The notes: a model not told the origin generated them from the sequence alone. Shown: positions 50,608-64,000, numbered from the stretch's first letter. The stretch: 64,000 nt of DNA from Gammaproteobacteria bacterium (GCA_014239255.1 JAAZZE010000003.1:1-64000), one strand, 5' to 3'. Numbers and translations: made by a program.

Positions 50608-53268
50608 TCAATCAAGCAACTGGCGCACCATGTAAGGCAGAATGCCGCCGTTGCTATAGTAATCCCACTCCTTAGGGGTATCGATACGGACCTTTGTCAT
50701 GAAGGATTCAGCGGTGCCATCGGCTCGAGTCATACGCACCTCAAGTTCAGTCGCACCAACGATAGGCTGAGCCAGATCAAACACTTCAGTGCCTGAAATT
50801 TCCAGGCTTTGAGCGCTCTCGCCATCCGCAAACTCCAGCGGCAATACACCCATGCCTATTAGATTGGAGCGGTGGATCCGCTCAAAGCTTTCGACCAGTA
50901 CCGCCTTGACGCCGAGCAAAGAAGCGCCCTTGGCTGCCCAATCTCGCGAGGACCCGGTGCCATACTCCTTGCCGCCAATAACCAGTAGTGCTGTACCCTT
51001 TGCCGCGTAAGACATGGCTGCGTCATAAACCGTCATCTGTTCACCACTAGGCTGGAAGGTAGTCCAACCACCTTCAGTACCGGGCGCCATAGCGTTGCGT
51101 AGCCGGATATTGGCAAAAGTTCCACGCACCATCACCTCGTGATTACCGCGGCGCGACCCATAAGAATTGAAATCAGCTCGCTGCACTCCATGCTCCTGCA
51201 AATATTGCCCAGCCGGACTGTCGGCCTGAATGGCCCCCGCTGGAGAGATATGATCGGTGGTGATGCTATCGCCAAGTAACGCTAAGACTCGGGCGCTGGT
51301 AATGGCTTTTATCTGACCAGGCGTGCGTTCCATGTGATCGAAGTATGGGGGGCGGCGAACGTAGGTGGAATGCTCATCCCAGGCAAAGCGATTGCCTGCG
51401 CTCACGGGGACCTCACCCCACTGGCTGTCGCCGCGGAAAACATCTGAATAGCGGGAGCGGAACATTTCCCGTGTCACATGCCTGGCAACGGCCTGGTTAA
51501 TTTCGAGCTGTTGGGGCCACAAGTCACCCAAAGTCACCGGGCTACCCTGACTATCCACTCCTATAGGATCATTCACAAGATCGATATCGGTTGTGCCAGC
51601 CAGCGCGTAGGCTACCACCAAGGGCGGTGAGGCCAAAAAATTCATGCGCACCTCGGCATGCACCCTGCCCTCGAAGTTTCGATTACCTGAGAGCACTGCA
51701 CAGGCAATGAGGTCCTGCTCCCGGATCACTTCACTCACGGGCGCGGGCAAGGGGCCGGAGTTACCGATGCAAGTGGTACAGCCGTAGCCGACTACAGAAA
51801 AGCCAATATTTTCCAGATCATTGAGCAGGCCAGCGTCACTCAGATAATCCGTCACCACCTTGGAGCCCGGCGCCAGGGAGGTCTTGACCCAGGGCTTGAC
51901 AGTAAGGCCGCGTTGTCGGGCGTTGCGGGCCAGCAAGCCAGCCGCCATGATCACACCCGGGTTTGAGGTATTAGTGCAACTGGTGATAGCGGCAATGGCG
52001 ACTCCAAGATCAGGAAATTCCATTGTCTCGCCATCAAGCGTTATTCTGCCGGTCCGACGTTCGCTGTTACCGCGCAGCTCCGTTGCAGCGTCGTTGATTA
52101 CCTGCTGGGCTTCAGTCAGGGCAATGCGGTCCTGTGGCCGCTTTGGCCCGGCAATACTGGCAACTATGGTGCCAAGATCAAGGTGGACGGTCTCGCTGTA
52201 ATGGGCCGGTCGCGCCCCCGGTTCCCGAAACAAGCCCTGGCGTCGGGTGTACGCCTCTACCAGTGCGATGTCCTCTTCGGATCGCCCGGTCAACCTCAGA
52301 TAATTGAGCGTTTCCTGATCAACAGGGAAAAATCCGCAGGTAGCCCCGTACTCGGGCGCCATATTAGCGATGGTGGCCTTGTCGGCCAACGAAAGGTGGT
52401 CTAACCCATCGCCATAGAATTCAACAAATTTCCCAACGACGCCCTGACGGCGCAGAACTTCGACTACGCTAAGGACCAGGTCGGTGGCTGTGGCGCCCTC
52501 AGGAAGGGTGCCGTGCAATTCAAATCCAACAACATCAGGAATCAGCATGGTGACGGCTTGGCCGAGCATTGCGGCCTCTGCCTCGATTCCACCTACACCC
52601 CAACCGAGCACTCCCAGGGCATTAACCATGGTCGTGTGCGAATCAGTCCCGACTACCGTATCGGGATAGGCCAATAACTCCCCGCCCAAGTCACGACTAA
52701 AGACCACACTGGCCAGGTACTCAATGTTTACCTGATGAACAATGCCGGTAGATGGAGGGACCACACGGAAATTGCTGAAGGCCGCTTGGCCCCAGCGCAG
52801 GAATGCGTAGCGCTCCGCGTTACGGGAGTATTCGAGATCGGCATTGGCCTGCAGTGCGCTGGCTGTACCGAAATGATCAACCATGAGCGAGTGGTCGATC
52901 ACCAGATCGGCCGGCGACAAAGGATTTATGCGCTCGGGATCCCCATCCAGCGCTGCAATAGCTTCGCGCATGGCGGCTAGATCCACAACCGCGGGCACCC
53001 CTGTAAAATCCTGCATCAAAACCCGGGCCGGGACGAAGGCTGTCTCATTGGCACTTGTCGAACCCGGACTCCAACCGGCCAAAGCCTCGATATCACCAGC
53101 AACGACATCGATGCCATCCTCTGCACGAAGTAAGTTTTCCAACAGGATCTTTAAAGTGACAGGCAGTCGCGCCAGGTCGAACTGATCGGACAAGGCATCC
53201 AGCGCGAATATCTGATAGCGCTGACCGTTAACATCCAGCGAAGTCCTGGCATTAAAAGAATTATTCAT
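50608..53268 (-). CDS. acnA: Aconitate hydratase (AcnA/IRP type)
   Basis: [85 protein letters not shown]. Confidence 0.96.
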   Translation of the reverse strand: MNNSFNARTSLDVNGQRYQIFALDALSDQFDLARLPVTLKILLENLLRAEDGIDVVAGDIEALAGWSPGSTSANETAFVPARVLMQDFTGVPAVVDLAAMREAIAALDGDPERINPLSPADLVIDHSLMVDHFGTASALQANADLEYSRNAERYAFLRWGQAAFSNFRVVPPSTGIVHQVNIEYLASVVFSRDLGGELLAYPDTVVGTDSHTTMVNALGVLGWGVGGIEAEAAMLGQAVTMLIPDVVGFELHGTLPEGATATDLVLSVVEVLRRQGVVGKFVEFYGDGLDHLSLADKATIANMAPEYGATCGFFPVDQETLNYLRLTGRSEEDIALVEAYTRRQGLFREPGARPAHYSETVHLDLGTIVASIAGPKRPQDRIALTEAQQVINDAATELRGNSERRTGRITLDGETMEFPDLGVAIAAITSCTNTSNPGVIMAAGLLARNARQRGLTVKPWVKTSLAPGSKVVTDYLSDAGLLNDLENIGFSVVGYGCTTCIGNSGPLPAPVSEVIREQDLIACAVLSGNRNFEGRVHAEVRMNFLASPPLVVAYALAGTTDIDLVNDPIGVDSQGSPVTLGDLWPQQLEINQAVARHVTREMFRSRYSDVFRGDSQWGEVPVSAGNRFAWDEHSTYVRRPPYFDHMERTPGQIKAITSARVLALLGDSITTDHISPAGAIQADSPAGQYLQEHGVQRADFNSYGSRRGNHEVMVRGTFANIRLRNAMAPGTEGGWTTFQPSGEQMTVYDAAMSYAAKGTALLVIGGKEYGTGSSRDWAAKGASLLGVKAVLVESFERIHRSNLIGMGVLPLEFADGESAQSLEISGTEVFDLAQPIVGATELEVRMTRADGTAESFMTKVRIDTPKEWDYYSNGGILPYMVRQLLD

Positions 53269-53390
53269 CTGTACTCCTTAACTGGCCGTGGGGATCGGGG
53301 AACGTTGACACAGTTGTTCCTGGCTTGAATGAGAAAAAGTGGCGGGCTGGGATTCTACCGCAGGCGCGAACCTACTCTCGTATCGGAAGA

Positions 53391-55433
<2,043 letters not shown>

Positions 55434-55473
55434 TTACGGCGCAAGATCATTCTTCCTTTTTGACAGGCCCGGT

Positions 55474-56661
55474 TCAGAACAAGCGCCGGGCTTCATCCGA
55501 GCCCGGATCCACTCCGTACTTCTTCATCGACCACTCGATCGATTGAATCTGTCGACGGATCGAATCGAATTGCGAAGCTGAAAGGATCACCCCATCCGGG
55601 TCTACCAGTGAACCGTTGAGCTCGGTTGAAACATACTGCGCAACTGACCTAAGCTCAGTAAAGGTCCGGGCTGGGTGTTCGACCCGCGGTATATTCATAA
55701 ACAGCGCCAAACCTCGGAAAATGCCTGATTCCAGATCTGCATAACTAAAACTGCCTGGCTCCCGCTGATTGGCCAGGCCAAAGCGGCTGACTCCGGTTCG
55801 TGAATCAAAGAAATGGAAGATATCTTGCTCGCCAAGGCGCATACCGGCACGCTCCGCCACTCTGGCCACGTCGGGCCCGGAAAACCCAGCACCAGGTTCT
55901 GGTTCAATATTGATAACCGCCAGCAGGTCAAACTCGTGGCAAAATGTTTCCAACCGAGCCGCCTCGGGCAAGGCCTCTTCAATGCTGGATTCAAACTGTA
56001 AAGGTCGATCCAGAGTCTCTGCCAGAGCATAGGCCAGATTGTTAAAACGAGTCAGCTCAGATTCATCGACACAACGATCTGGGTCTGCCATTTGCACACT
56101 AATAATCAGGTCGCTAAAGATCTCTCCGGCCGGGGCATCTCGTAGATCAAGCCAGGCGTTACCCGGCTCCGTACGGCCATGAATCGCCCTTGGGTGCGAT
56201 AGGTTTATCTCGTGCTCACGAAATACCGACAAGGCAAGATCACGGGTGACGGGAGTCTGTCCAGGCAGGCGCACCCAGTAGTCGATCTTGATCGGTGCAG
56301 AACCAATCTCAGTATCAAGTACCCGCGTCGGTTCTCCGGGGCGCTGATCTGAACTGTCGATTGGAGCGGCTTGGTAGGTTGCCTTCAAACCGTCCCCTTT
56401 CGTTCGGGCGCTCGCCTGCACCTCGAAATCATGGGATGCGATCAATGACGGTTCACGCTGGCGCACCCGATTAACCAAGCGATCAGGGTGAAAATAATTG
56501 AGTGCCACTGGCCACCGAAATTTTGCGACTTGTGATGCAATACCGGCCCGCAGTCGCGCCAACCAAGGCGCCGGTGTTGGCCAGCGCTTAAGAAATGACA
56601 GTCCGGCAACTATGCCCAATACCACCAGGCCCAGCATTATCAGTGCCGTTTGCAGGCTCAT
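55474..56661 (-). CDS. zipA: Cell division protein ZipA
   Basis: N-terminal TM MSLQTALIMLGLVVLGIVAGLSF; C-terminal FtsZ-binding-like domain; between smc and ligA. Confidence 0.85.
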   Translation of the reverse strand: MSLQTALIMLGLVVLGIVAGLSFLKRWPTPAPWLARLRAGIASQVAKFRWPVALNYFHPDRLVNRVRQREPSLIASHDFEVQASARTKGDGLKATYQAAPIDSSDQRPGEPTRVLDTEIGSAPIKIDYWVRLPGQTPVTRDLALSVFREHEINLSHPRAIHGRTEPGNAWLDLRDAPAGEIFSDLIISVQMADPDRCVDESELTRFNNLAYALAETLDRPLQFESSIEEALPEAARLETFCHEFDLLAVINIEPEPGAGFSGPDVARVAERAGMRLGEQDIFHFFDSRTGVSRFGLANQREPGSFSYADLESGIFRGLALFMNIPRVEHPARTFTELRSVAQYVSTELNGSLVDPDGVILSASQFDSIRRQIQSIEWSMKKYGVDPGSDEARRLF

Positions 56662-56662
56662 T

Positions 56663-59600
56663 TTACCGTGCCGCCAATCGAACGGCCTCGTCGACATCGA
56701 CCGAGACGATAGATGAAACACCCGGCTCCACCATGGTTACGCCGAGTAAAATATCAGTCGACTCCATCGTGATCTTGTTGTGGGTGATTACCACCAGCTG
56801 CGATACCTCCGCCAGACTACGCAGGGTCTGACAATAACGCTCAACATTACGATCATCCAATGGCGCATCCACCTCGTCAAGAATGCAAAAAGGTGCCGGA
56901 TTCAGGCGAAACAGGGCAAATAGCAACGCTACTGCGGTCAATGCTTTTTCACCACCTGACAGGAGATGTATGGTGCTGTTTCGTTTGCCCGGGGGCCGCG
57001 CCATAACTGTTACCCCCGCGGACAACATATCCTCATCGGTCAATGTCAAAACCGCGCTGCCGCCTCCAAACATCTGGGGGAAAAACTCGGCAAATCCTTC
57101 ATTTAAGGCATTGAAAGTCGCCTTGAAACGTTCGCGAGTCTCGCGGTCGATCTTGCGTATGACGCCGCTAAGTGTATCTAGCGCTTCAATCAAGTCAGCA
57201 TGCTGTGTATCCAGATATTCCTTGCGCTGGGCCTGCTCCTCGCACTCTTCTATCGCAACCAGATTCACCGGCCCAATATTGTCAATCTTCTGAGCCAACT
57301 TCTCGGAACGTGCAAGCCAGTCAGACTCAACGGCCTGCTCAGGCAAACTCGCTAGGATCTCTTCTACCTGATAGTTGCTGGCATTAATCTGTTCCAACAG
57401 AGTTTCCAAGCGCACTGATAGCTCCTGTGCCTTCAACCGCTCACCTTCGAGCGCATCGCGCGCGGTGGCTGCCTCCTGTTCACACTCTGATAAGTTCCCC
57501 TGCAGATCACGGATCTGTTCTTCAATTGCTGCATGGGCATTGCGAGTATCGGTCAGTTGACTTTCTGCCACTGCCCGCTGGTCGAGCAAAGTCTTCAAGC
57601 GACCATTCAGCGCCTCTCCAGGATCATCTCCTTTAACCAACTGGGCTTTGAGTTCCTGATGACGCGCACGCATGCGGCCGCCCTGTACCTCGAGACGGTT
57701 GAGGCTCGATTTCAATGAATCCAGGGACGCCTGGCTATGCTGCAGGGCCAGTTCCGTATCGTGCAATTTTTCCCGAGCTGCCTGGGTATCCGTGCGGGAG
57801 TCGGCCAAAGCTCGTGTGAGTGTTTCTTTTTCATTTAACAATGCCAGGCGTTTATCTTCGAGCACCCCGGTCTTGTCTTCAGCAATAGCAAAATGTCGTT
57901 GAGCCTCATCCAGAGCTGCACCCGTGCCAGCCAGTTCGGTCGTTATTTCGCCAGTCTCTACCGCCATTTGTTCGCGGCGAGTTTCGATCTGCGCAAATCG
58001 CGCATCCTTTTCTGACAGCACCTGGCGGATCGTCGTCTGGGTTTCCAGTTTGTCATTAAGTGTTTTCTGGTTGGACTCCTGCTTTTGTTCCAGGTCGCGC
58101 AAAGTCTCACGCAAGTCCTCAAACAACCGTTCATGCTGCGTTGTATCGTCTACCAAAGTGGTCACACTTTCCTGTAACCGGGTGATTTCCTCTTCCCGCT
58201 CAAGGAGTCCATCTCCTAAGTCGCGGCCATGCGGCGCCCGGGCCCAGTTCGTCCCGACAATTACCCCGTCACGAGTTACCACGCACTCCCCTGGATCCAG
58301 GGTTGCTCGGCGACTGATTGCTGCGGTCAGGTCATCGGCTACATACACGCCGTTAAGCAGGGGGCCAAGGTCATAGCGCGCGCAATGCAACTGCGCCAAC
58401 AAGGTGTTTGCAGCACCCGGTGCGGACGACGAGCCTGATTGGACCAGGAATAAATCCCGACGGGGCAGTTCTGCCTCATGCGCCAGGGCCCCATCGAGAT
58501 CACCAACCCCCAACCCAGTCAGGCGCGAGCCGAGCACCGCATCAGCAGCACGTTCCCAACCTTTAGCGACACGGATTTCGCCGGCAAGTACCGGGGCATG
58601 CGAAAGACCTCTGCGCTCCAGCCAATCGGCATACTCATCATCCCGTCCCAGCGATGCCTCCTGCAATTCCTGTAGCGACTCCAGACGGCTGCGGGCAGCA
58701 TGCATCTGCTGGCGCTGCTGATCTACCGCTGTTACCTGGCCTTCAATTTCTTGTCGCAACCCGCTAATCTGCTGCGCGGCCTGCTCGACACGGCTTTCAT
58801 ATTCACGGGCTTCTGCCTCGCTATGCCGCGCGTCACTGCGGGCGCTATCTACCCCCAACGCCTCCTCCTCAGCGAGTAGCGTCACCAACTCCTGGTCAAG
58901 GCGCGCGAGACGCTGCTGCGCTTTAAGATCTGCAGATTCAAGCTGCTCGATGCGTGATCGCTGCACCTCCTGATCCTTTATCGGAGTCGCCGTAGCTTGG
59001 GCGAAATCGTTCCAGTGCTCCTGCCAGATATCCAAAGCCTGTTCAGATTCAGTCTGGCGAGTTGCAGATTGGCGCTGCACGGTCAGGTCCTCCTCACGCT
59101 GGTCCCGGCACGAAGCCACTTCTGCCTCAAGTTCCAAAATACGTTGATCGTCGTGTTGAGATTCGGCACCAATCTCTGCCAGAGCCGTTTCAAGACGTTC
59201 GAACTCGGCCCGCTGCTGCTCGCCAGTTTCACGCGCATGTTCAATTGCCTGTTCAACAGAGGCAACATCAGCACCGACTGCATAAAATTCAGCCTGCAGG
59301 TCACTGACCTTCTGTTGAGAGCTCATCTCGTCAGCGCGAGCACCCTCGATCCGACTTTCCAACGCTCGCTGACGAACCAGATGTGACTCAACCTCAGTCT
59401 GGGCGTGCGCAGTCTGGGCGGACTGCGTATCGATTTGAGACTGCATTTCCAGATGACGAAGTCCCAGCAGTTGGCCATTGACCATGCGCTCTTCATCTTT
59501 AAGTTTCTGGTAACGTCGTGCTGCCTGTGCCTGTCGCTGTAAGCGACGCAACTGCGTATCAAGCTCCTTACGGATATCATCTACCCGACTAAGATTGTCA

Positions 59601-60163
59601 CGGGTATGGCGTATCCGGGTCTCGGTCTCACGGCGACGGTCCTTGTAGTGGGAAATGCCGGCGGCTTCTTCGACAAAAGCCCGTAAATCCTCGGGCCGGG
59701 CTTCAACGATCCGACTGACCATGCCTTGCTCGATAATCGAGTAGGAACGATGGCCAAGCCCTGTGCCGCGAAAAAGGTCAGTGATATCCCGACGACGGCA
59801 ACGCGCCTTATTGAGCAGGTACTCCGCCGTGCCATCCCGAGATAATGTGCGTTTAACAGAGATCTCGCTGAAGCGAGCGTAAGTCTGTGGCGTTTTGCCG
59901 TCGGTGTTATCAAAAACCAGCTCAACCGATGCCTTGCCGACAGGTTTGCGTGCCTCAGAGCCGTTAAAAATCACGTCAGTCATGCTGTCGCCGCGCAGTT
60001 TGCGGGCAGAGCTTTCGCCCATTACCCAGCGCACTGCATCAATAACGTTGGATTTACCGCAGCCGTTAGGCCCAATGATACCGGTGAGGTTAGCCGGAAT
60101 CGTTATAACGGTCGGATCGACAAAGGACTTAAAGCCAGAAACTTGGATTCTTTTTAGGCGCAT
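56663..60163 (-). CDS. smc: Chromosome segregation protein Smc
   Basis: MRLKRIQVSGFKSFVDPTVITIPANLTGIIGPNGCGKSNVIDAVRWVMGE; hinge; C-terminal LLSGGEKALTAVALLFALFRLNPAPFCILDEVDAPLDDRNV. Confidence 0.97.
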   Translation of the reverse strand: MRLKRIQVSGFKSFVDPTVITIPANLTGIIGPNGCGKSNVIDAVRWVMGESSARKLRGDSMTDVIFNGSEARKPVGKASVELVFDNTDGKTPQTYARFSEISVKRTLSRDGTAEYLLNKARCRRRDITDLFRGTGLGHRSYSIIEQGMVSRIVEARPEDLRAFVEEAAGISHYKDRRRETETRIRHTRDNLSRVDDIRKELDTQLRRLQRQAQAARRYQKLKDEERMVNGQLLGLRHLEMQSQIDTQSAQTAHAQTEVESHLVRQRALESRIEGARADEMSSQQKVSDLQAEFYAVGADVASVEQAIEHARETGEQQRAEFERLETALAEIGAESQHDDQRILELEAEVASCRDQREEDLTVQRQSATRQTESEQALDIWQEHWNDFAQATATPIKDQEVQRSRIEQLESADLKAQQRLARLDQELVTLLAEEEALGVDSARSDARHSEAEAREYESRVEQAAQQISGLRQEIEGQVTAVDQQRQQMHAARSRLESLQELQEASLGRDDEYADWLERRGLSHAPVLAGEIRVAKGWERAADAVLGSRLTGLGVGDLDGALAHEAELPRRDLFLVQSGSSSAPGAANTLLAQLHCARYDLGPLLNGVYVADDLTAAISRRATLDPGECVVTRDGVIVGTNWARAPHGRDLGDGLLEREEEITRLQESVTTLVDDTTQHERLFEDLRETLRDLEQKQESNQKTLNDKLETQTTIRQVLSEKDARFAQIETRREQMAVETGEITTELAGTGAALDEAQRHFAIAEDKTGVLEDKRLALLNEKETLTRALADSRTDTQAAREKLHDTELALQHSQASLDSLKSSLNRLEVQGGRMRARHQELKAQLVKGDDPGEALNGRLKTLLDQRAVAESQLTDTRNAHAAIEEQIRDLQGNLSECEQEAATARDALEGERLKAQELSVRLETLLEQINASNYQVEEILASLPEQAVESDWLARSEKLAQKIDNIGPVNLVAIEECEEQAQRKEYLDTQHADLIEALDTLSGVIRKIDRETRERFKATFNALNEGFAEFFPQMFGGGSAVLTLTDEDMLSAGVTVMARPPGKRNSTIHLLSGGEKALTAVALLFALFRLNPAPFCILDEVDAPLDDRNVERYCQTLRSLAEVSQLVVITHNKITMESTDILLGVTMVEPGVSSIVSVDVDEAVRLAAR

Positions 60164-60334
60164 CGGGTCTTTCGGGTGGCTGACCCGAGCCAAACATGGC
60201 CAGGGCGACGAATGCTTGGAGCAGTTACGCTGGGCGGCTCGGTAAGTCGCTTCTGGGGTCGTGCAAGTAAAAAAATTAAACGTATCAACTTGAGTGGGAA
60301 TTATATCGGACTTGGACTTAACATCGGGTCTTTA

Positions 60335-60814
60335 TCACTCCACTGGTACTGTGTCGTACATAGATAGCCTTTGGGCGAATAAAGAGTGCCAACTCGCCAA
60401 TCCATCACGAGCTTCACGCCAATCCTGGCCAGCGTGCCGAAAATCGCGGTAGCCAAGCATGCAGCCCAGAGCATGCTGCCGATGGTCAACCGGCTATCCA
60501 GCAGCGAATGTCGCTCTTCTAGCCAGCCGAGGCTTTGATTCATAATCGTAGCCTGGCGAATACACCACACCGGCCAACAGTAATTGCCCGGCCGACGACG
60601 CTCCTCAACTAACCGGAGAATTGCCCCGTCAAGGTGCTCAAAATCACTCAAGCATCAAATGTTTCTACCCTATAGGGGGTAATCAGGACGGGCACTTCAC
60701 CGAGCGGATTTTGGTCAAAACTCTGTCTATCTGGCCGCTAAGACCGGTTTCTACCATCATAACGCTGACTTTACCCACATAAGGCGAAGTCGGCGAGTAT
60801 CGCAGCTGTATCAT
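60335..60814 (-). pseudogene. Glutathione S-transferase pseudogene with several frameshifts and internal loss
   Basis: Minus-strand fragments in shifting frames: MIQLRYSPTSPYVGKVSVMMVETGLSGQIDRVLT (from 60814); DQNPLGEVPVLIT (near 60715-60680); DFEHLDGAILRLVEERRRPGNYCWPVWCIRQATIMNQSLGWLEERHSLLDSRLTIG (60650-60480); ALGCMLGYRDFRHAGQDWREARDGLASWHSLFAQRLSMYDTVPVE* (60472-60335). Order and motifs match a GST. Confidence 0.85.
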
Positions 60815-60936
60815 CGCTATTTAGTCCTTGCTTAAAGGGACCACGGTATTGCGAGAACTACGGGAAACTGTTAGATTGCCGCGCCTTTCAAATTTTCGAG
60901 CGCATTCGACTCATATCACCAGCCCAGTGTAAACCA

Positions 60937-61377
60937 ATGGCAAGCACCAAGAAGAAAGTTAAAGTCGATCTGATCCACGGAGTTAAACCGCATCGGCCCA
61001 AGCGTGGCGAACGTTATATGGGTGAACTTCAGGTAGAGCATTTTCGGGAAATCCTCAACGCCTGGAAAAATGAACTGATAGACGATACCGAGCGCACTGT
61101 GATGATTATGCAGGACGAAACCATTAACCTGCCTGACCCTAACGATCGCGCAACCCAGGAAACTGACCGATCTTTGGAGCTTCGCACCCGGGATCGTGAA
61201 CGCAAACTGGTTAAGAAAATCAATGAATCGCTCGCCGATCTTGGTACCGGTGATTACGGTTATTGCGAAGAATGTGGTGTAGACATTGGCATCAAGCGCC
61301 TTGAAGCCCGGCCCACCGCAACTTTGTGTATCGACTGCAAGTCGCTTAGTGAGATTCGCGAAAGGCAAAACGCCTGA
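60937..61377 (+). CDS. dksA: RNA polymerase-binding transcription factor DksA
   Basis: RTRDRERKLVKKINESLADLGTGDYGYCEECGVDIGIKRLEARPTATLCIDCKSLSE. Confidence 0.95.
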   Translation: MASTKKKVKVDLIHGVKPHRPKRGERYMGELQVEHFREILNAWKNELIDDTERTVMIMQDETINLPDPNDRATQETDRSLELRTRDRERKLVKKINESLADLGTGDYGYCEECGVDIGIKRLEARPTATLCIDCKSLSEIRERQNA

Positions 61378-61401
61378 ACCGCTATTTCCTGATGCTTTCA
61401 C

Positions 61402-61428
61402 AAAACCGTGCTCTGGCGCGGGTTTTTT
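61402..61428 (+). terminator. Rho-independent terminator after dksA
   Basis: aaaaccgtgctctggcgcgggtttttt: G/C stem with T6 tract, 25 bp past the dksA stop. Confidence 0.7.
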
Positions 61429-61499
61429 GAGCAGATCCTGACCTGGAGCCGGCTCGAACGGTACACTATGGGCGACCTTTCTAGACTCGCTTGAAATCC

Positions 61500-62825
61500 A
61501 TGTACGATCTCGTCATCCGTAACGCCTCCATTGCCCACCCGGACGGCACCACCGTTGCCGGCGACGTAGCCTGCCAGAACGGGCGTATCACGAAAATTGA
61601 TAACATGATCAGTGCTGTGGGGCGCGAGCATATTGACGCCGCTGGTCGATTACTAATACCGGGTGTCATCGATCCCCAGGTACACTTTCGTGAGCCGGGC
61701 GCCACCGATAAGGAGGATCTGGCTTCAGGGTCACGGGCTGCCGTACGTGGAGGCGTAACCAGTTTCCTGGAAATGCCCAACTGTAACCCCCCAACCACGG
61801 ACCAGGAACAACTGGATTGGAAACTGGCCCGAGCGGCTTCAAGCTGTGCCGCCAATTTTGGCTTTTTTATCGGCGCTACATGCGACAACCTCGAGGCACT
61901 CAACAATGTGCATCCCGCCTGTGGCATCAAGATTTTTATGGGATCCAGTACCGGCGACTTGCTGGTCGACAAACAAGAGCATTTGGAACGAATTTTCGGC
62001 AATGGCGAACGTCTAATTGCTGTCCACGCCGAGGATGAGACCCGAATCCAAGATCGAACGCGTACTTTGCTAAAAGAAGGTGAGACCGCCGATTATGCGC
62101 TGCATTCACGAATACGGGATCCCCAAACGGCCCTGATTGCGACCGAGCGGGCGCTGGTTTTATCTGAAAAGTATGGCCGGCGGCTGCATATCCTCCATCT
62201 TTCGACCTCAGAGGAAGTCGAGCGGCTGCGTCGCCACAAACCCGACCAGGTAACCTGTGAGGTGATCCCCAACCATCTGTTTCTAAATACCGATGATTAC
62301 GCACAGTTAGGATCACGAGTACAGATGAATCCGCCGATCCGCAACCCAGCCAACGCGTCAGGGCTATGGTCCGGCCTTCATCAAGGCATCATTGATATTA
62401 TCGCCACCGACCATGCACCGCACACGTTGGCCGAAAAAAGCCAGCCCTACCCAAACTCTCCTGCTGGAATGCCCGGAGTGGAAACGTCGTTGCCTCTAAT
62501 GCTGACGGCAATGCAGGCCCAAAAGTGCACTCTGGCCCAAGTACAGCAATGGATGTGTTCGGGCCCGGCGAAGGTATACGGCATTAAGAACAAAGGGCAA
62601 CTGGCTGAGGGTTTCGACGCAGACCTGGCGCTGGTGGATATCGAAACGACATGGCCAGTTCGTGACAAAGAAGTGTTCAGCCGCGCGGCCTGGAGCCCTT
62701 ACGCTGGTCGCGAACTCACTGGATGGCCCAGCTACACCATTGTCGGTGGCCAGGTGGTTTTCGACAATGGCCGGATTCGGCCAGGTGTTTTTGGTAAAGC
62801 CCTGGAATTTGCCAGGCCAGGCTAA
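61500..62825 (+). CDS. Dihydroorotase
   Basis: YDLVIRNASIAHPDGTTVAGDVACQNGRITKI; PGVIDPQVHFREPGATDKEDLASGSRAAVRGGVTSFLEMPNCNPPT; IIATDHAPHTLAEK. Confidence 0.9.
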   Translation: MYDLVIRNASIAHPDGTTVAGDVACQNGRITKIDNMISAVGREHIDAAGRLLIPGVIDPQVHFREPGATDKEDLASGSRAAVRGGVTSFLEMPNCNPPTTDQEQLDWKLARAASSCAANFGFFIGATCDNLEALNNVHPACGIKIFMGSSTGDLLVDKQEHLERIFGNGERLIAVHAEDETRIQDRTRTLLKEGETADYALHSRIRDPQTALIATERALVLSEKYGRRLHILHLSTSEEVERLRRHKPDQVTCEVIPNHLFLNTDDYAQLGSRVQMNPPIRNPANASGLWSGLHQGIIDIIATDHAPHTLAEKSQPYPNSPAGMPGVETSLPLMLTAMQAQKCTLAQVQQWMCSGPAKVYGIKNKGQLAEGFDADLALVDIETTWPVRDKEVFSRAAWSPYAGRELTGWPSYTIVGGQVVFDNGRIRPGVFGKALEFARPG

Positions 62826-63080
62826 ATTTTCGCTCAACACCCTCATGCAAACCAGTGAGGCAACCCAGATAACGGCTAGGCTCGCCACCTCGTTAGCCAC
62901 CCCTCAAATTGGGCGTACCTGCCCTACCAACCATCAGGTCGCTACATGCACCAACTCTATCGAAGACCACTAAGGTTCGATTGAGATCGATAATCGCAAC
63001 AGGGTGATCGCAAAAAAGCTCTTCGCACGAGCCTGGACTGACGCCTTTGACAGATAAACGTCCCGAGTTGGAGCCGGAAT

Positions 63081-63713
63081 CTAGTCGTTAGCTGACTCAG
63101 GAGCCAGCGTATGCTGGTGCAGAGTACGGCGGTCACTGAATGCCTGGGAAAGCGTATTGGCGTCCATGTACTCAAGTTCTCCGCCCGATGGGACCCCGCG
63201 GGCCAAACGACTCACTGTCAAAGGCTTGCCTTCAAATAGATCACATAGGTAATCGGCTGTCGCCTCACCTTCAACGGTAAGGTTAGTCCCCAGGATCACC
63301 TCCTGAACGCTTCGCTCGGAAACGACCTGCAACAACCGCTCAACTCCCAACTGGTCTGGGCCGATGCCATCAAGCGGAGACAAGTGTCCCATCAATACAA
63401 AGTAGTAGCCGGTATAAGCTCCTGCCTGCTCAATGGTATCCAGGTCCGCGGGAGTCTCCACGACACATAGTAAGGTTTCGTCGCGTTTGCCTGACTCGCA
63501 GATACTGCAAAGCCCCTGCTCACTGAAATTGTTACAACGCTGGCAGTGTTTTACGCTCGACACCGCATCCCTGAGAGCATCAGCTAGGATCTGCCCGCCC
63601 TCGCGGTCCCGTTCAAGCAGGTGAAAAGCCATCCGTTGGGCGGTCCTCGGTCCGACGCCAGGCAGACGCCGCAATGCCTGCTTAAGTTGATCTATGGCAT
63701 GGCCGTCAGCCAT
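63081..63713 (-). CDS. recR: Recombination protein RecR
   Basis: [70 protein letters not shown]. Confidence 0.96.
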   Translation of the reverse strand: MADGHAIDQLKQALRRLPGVGPRTAQRMAFHLLERDREGGQILADALRDAVSSVKHCQRCNNFSEQGLCSICESGKRDETLLCVVETPADLDTIEQAGAYTGYYFVLMGHLSPLDGIGPDQLGVERLLQVVSERSVQEVILGTNLTVEGEATADYLCDLFEGKPLTVSRLARGVPSGGELEYMDANTLSQAFSDRRTLHQHTLAPESAND

Positions 63714-64000
63714 TGAGGCCGGGCAGATTCAAGCCTGGGATATTCATCCCCGCGGCTAGCCCACCCATTTTTTCCTGAGTTGTTTTCTCAACCCGGCGAA
63801 CTGCATCATTCACAGCGGCCGCCACGAGGTCCTCCAGAACCTCTTTGTCGTCACTAAACAGGTTGTCATCTATCTTTACCCGGCGTATATCATGCCGGCA
63901 GGTCATTATCACTTCGACCATGCCGCCCCCGGCGACGCCGGTGACTTCAATTTGTGCAAGCTCTTCCTGCGCACTTTTCAGTTGCTCTTGCATCTCCTGG
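63706..64000 (-). CDS. ybaB: YbaB/EbfC family nucleoid-associated protein, 5' end beyond the window
   Basis: [46 protein letters not shown]; overlaps recR start; frame open to the right edge. Confidence 0.92.
   Translation of the reverse strand, partial: QEMQEQLKSAQEELAQIEVTGVAGGGMVEVIMTCRHDIRRVKIDDNLFSDDKEVLEDLVAAAVNDAVRRVEKTTQEKMGGLAAGMNIPGLNLPGLNG

Noticed and set aside
57924-58376. Ser/Arg-rich ORF antisense to smc
   Set aside because: Composition reflects the complement of coiled-coil coding sequence; no support.
60916-61401. 161-aa minus-strand ORF
   Set aside because: Antisense to dksA, which has clear motifs and a downstream terminator.
61481-62002. 173-aa minus-strand ORF
   Set aside because: Antisense to dihydroorotase; shadow ORF.

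Overview
The window looks like a chromosomal segment of a gammaproteobacterium (pilMNOPQ genes, ZipA, DusA, AcnA, DksA, Smc-ZipA-LigA order). Bases 1 to ~18.4 kb form a compact type IVa pilus supercluster. On the minus strand it runs pilT, fimT, pilV, pilW, pilX, pilY1, with pilY1 running off the left edge. On the plus strand it runs a fused pilM-pilN, then pilO, pilP, pilQ, pilB and pilC. Four pilin genes follow. The rest is mostly housekeeping and metabolism: mug-like glycosylase, trpD, quinone oxidoreductase, ornithine/lysine decarboxylase, an Fsr-like MFS exporter, dnaE2 with a LexA-type box, folD, a two-subunit formate dehydrogenase, ccmAB, ilvD, asmA, dusA, yjbQ, gshA, argE, a 3-hydroxyacyl-CoA dehydrogenase, hyuA-like, acnA, ligA, zipA, smc, dksA, dihydroorotase, recR and ybaB (cut by the right edge). 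I saw no tRNA, rRNA, CRISPR, transposase, integrase or recognisable defence system. The observations I rate highest are: (1) a PilY1 whose VWA/MIDAS domain appears split by an NHL-like beta-propeller; (2) a single-ORF PilM-PilN fusion; (3) a pilin family with an early Cys pair and an NPY motif; (4) a perfect 45-bp tandem repeat in the PilQ N-terminus; (5) a multiply frameshifted GST pseudogene beside dksA that the ORF track does not show as a gene. All calls come from reading the sequence; no database search was run.
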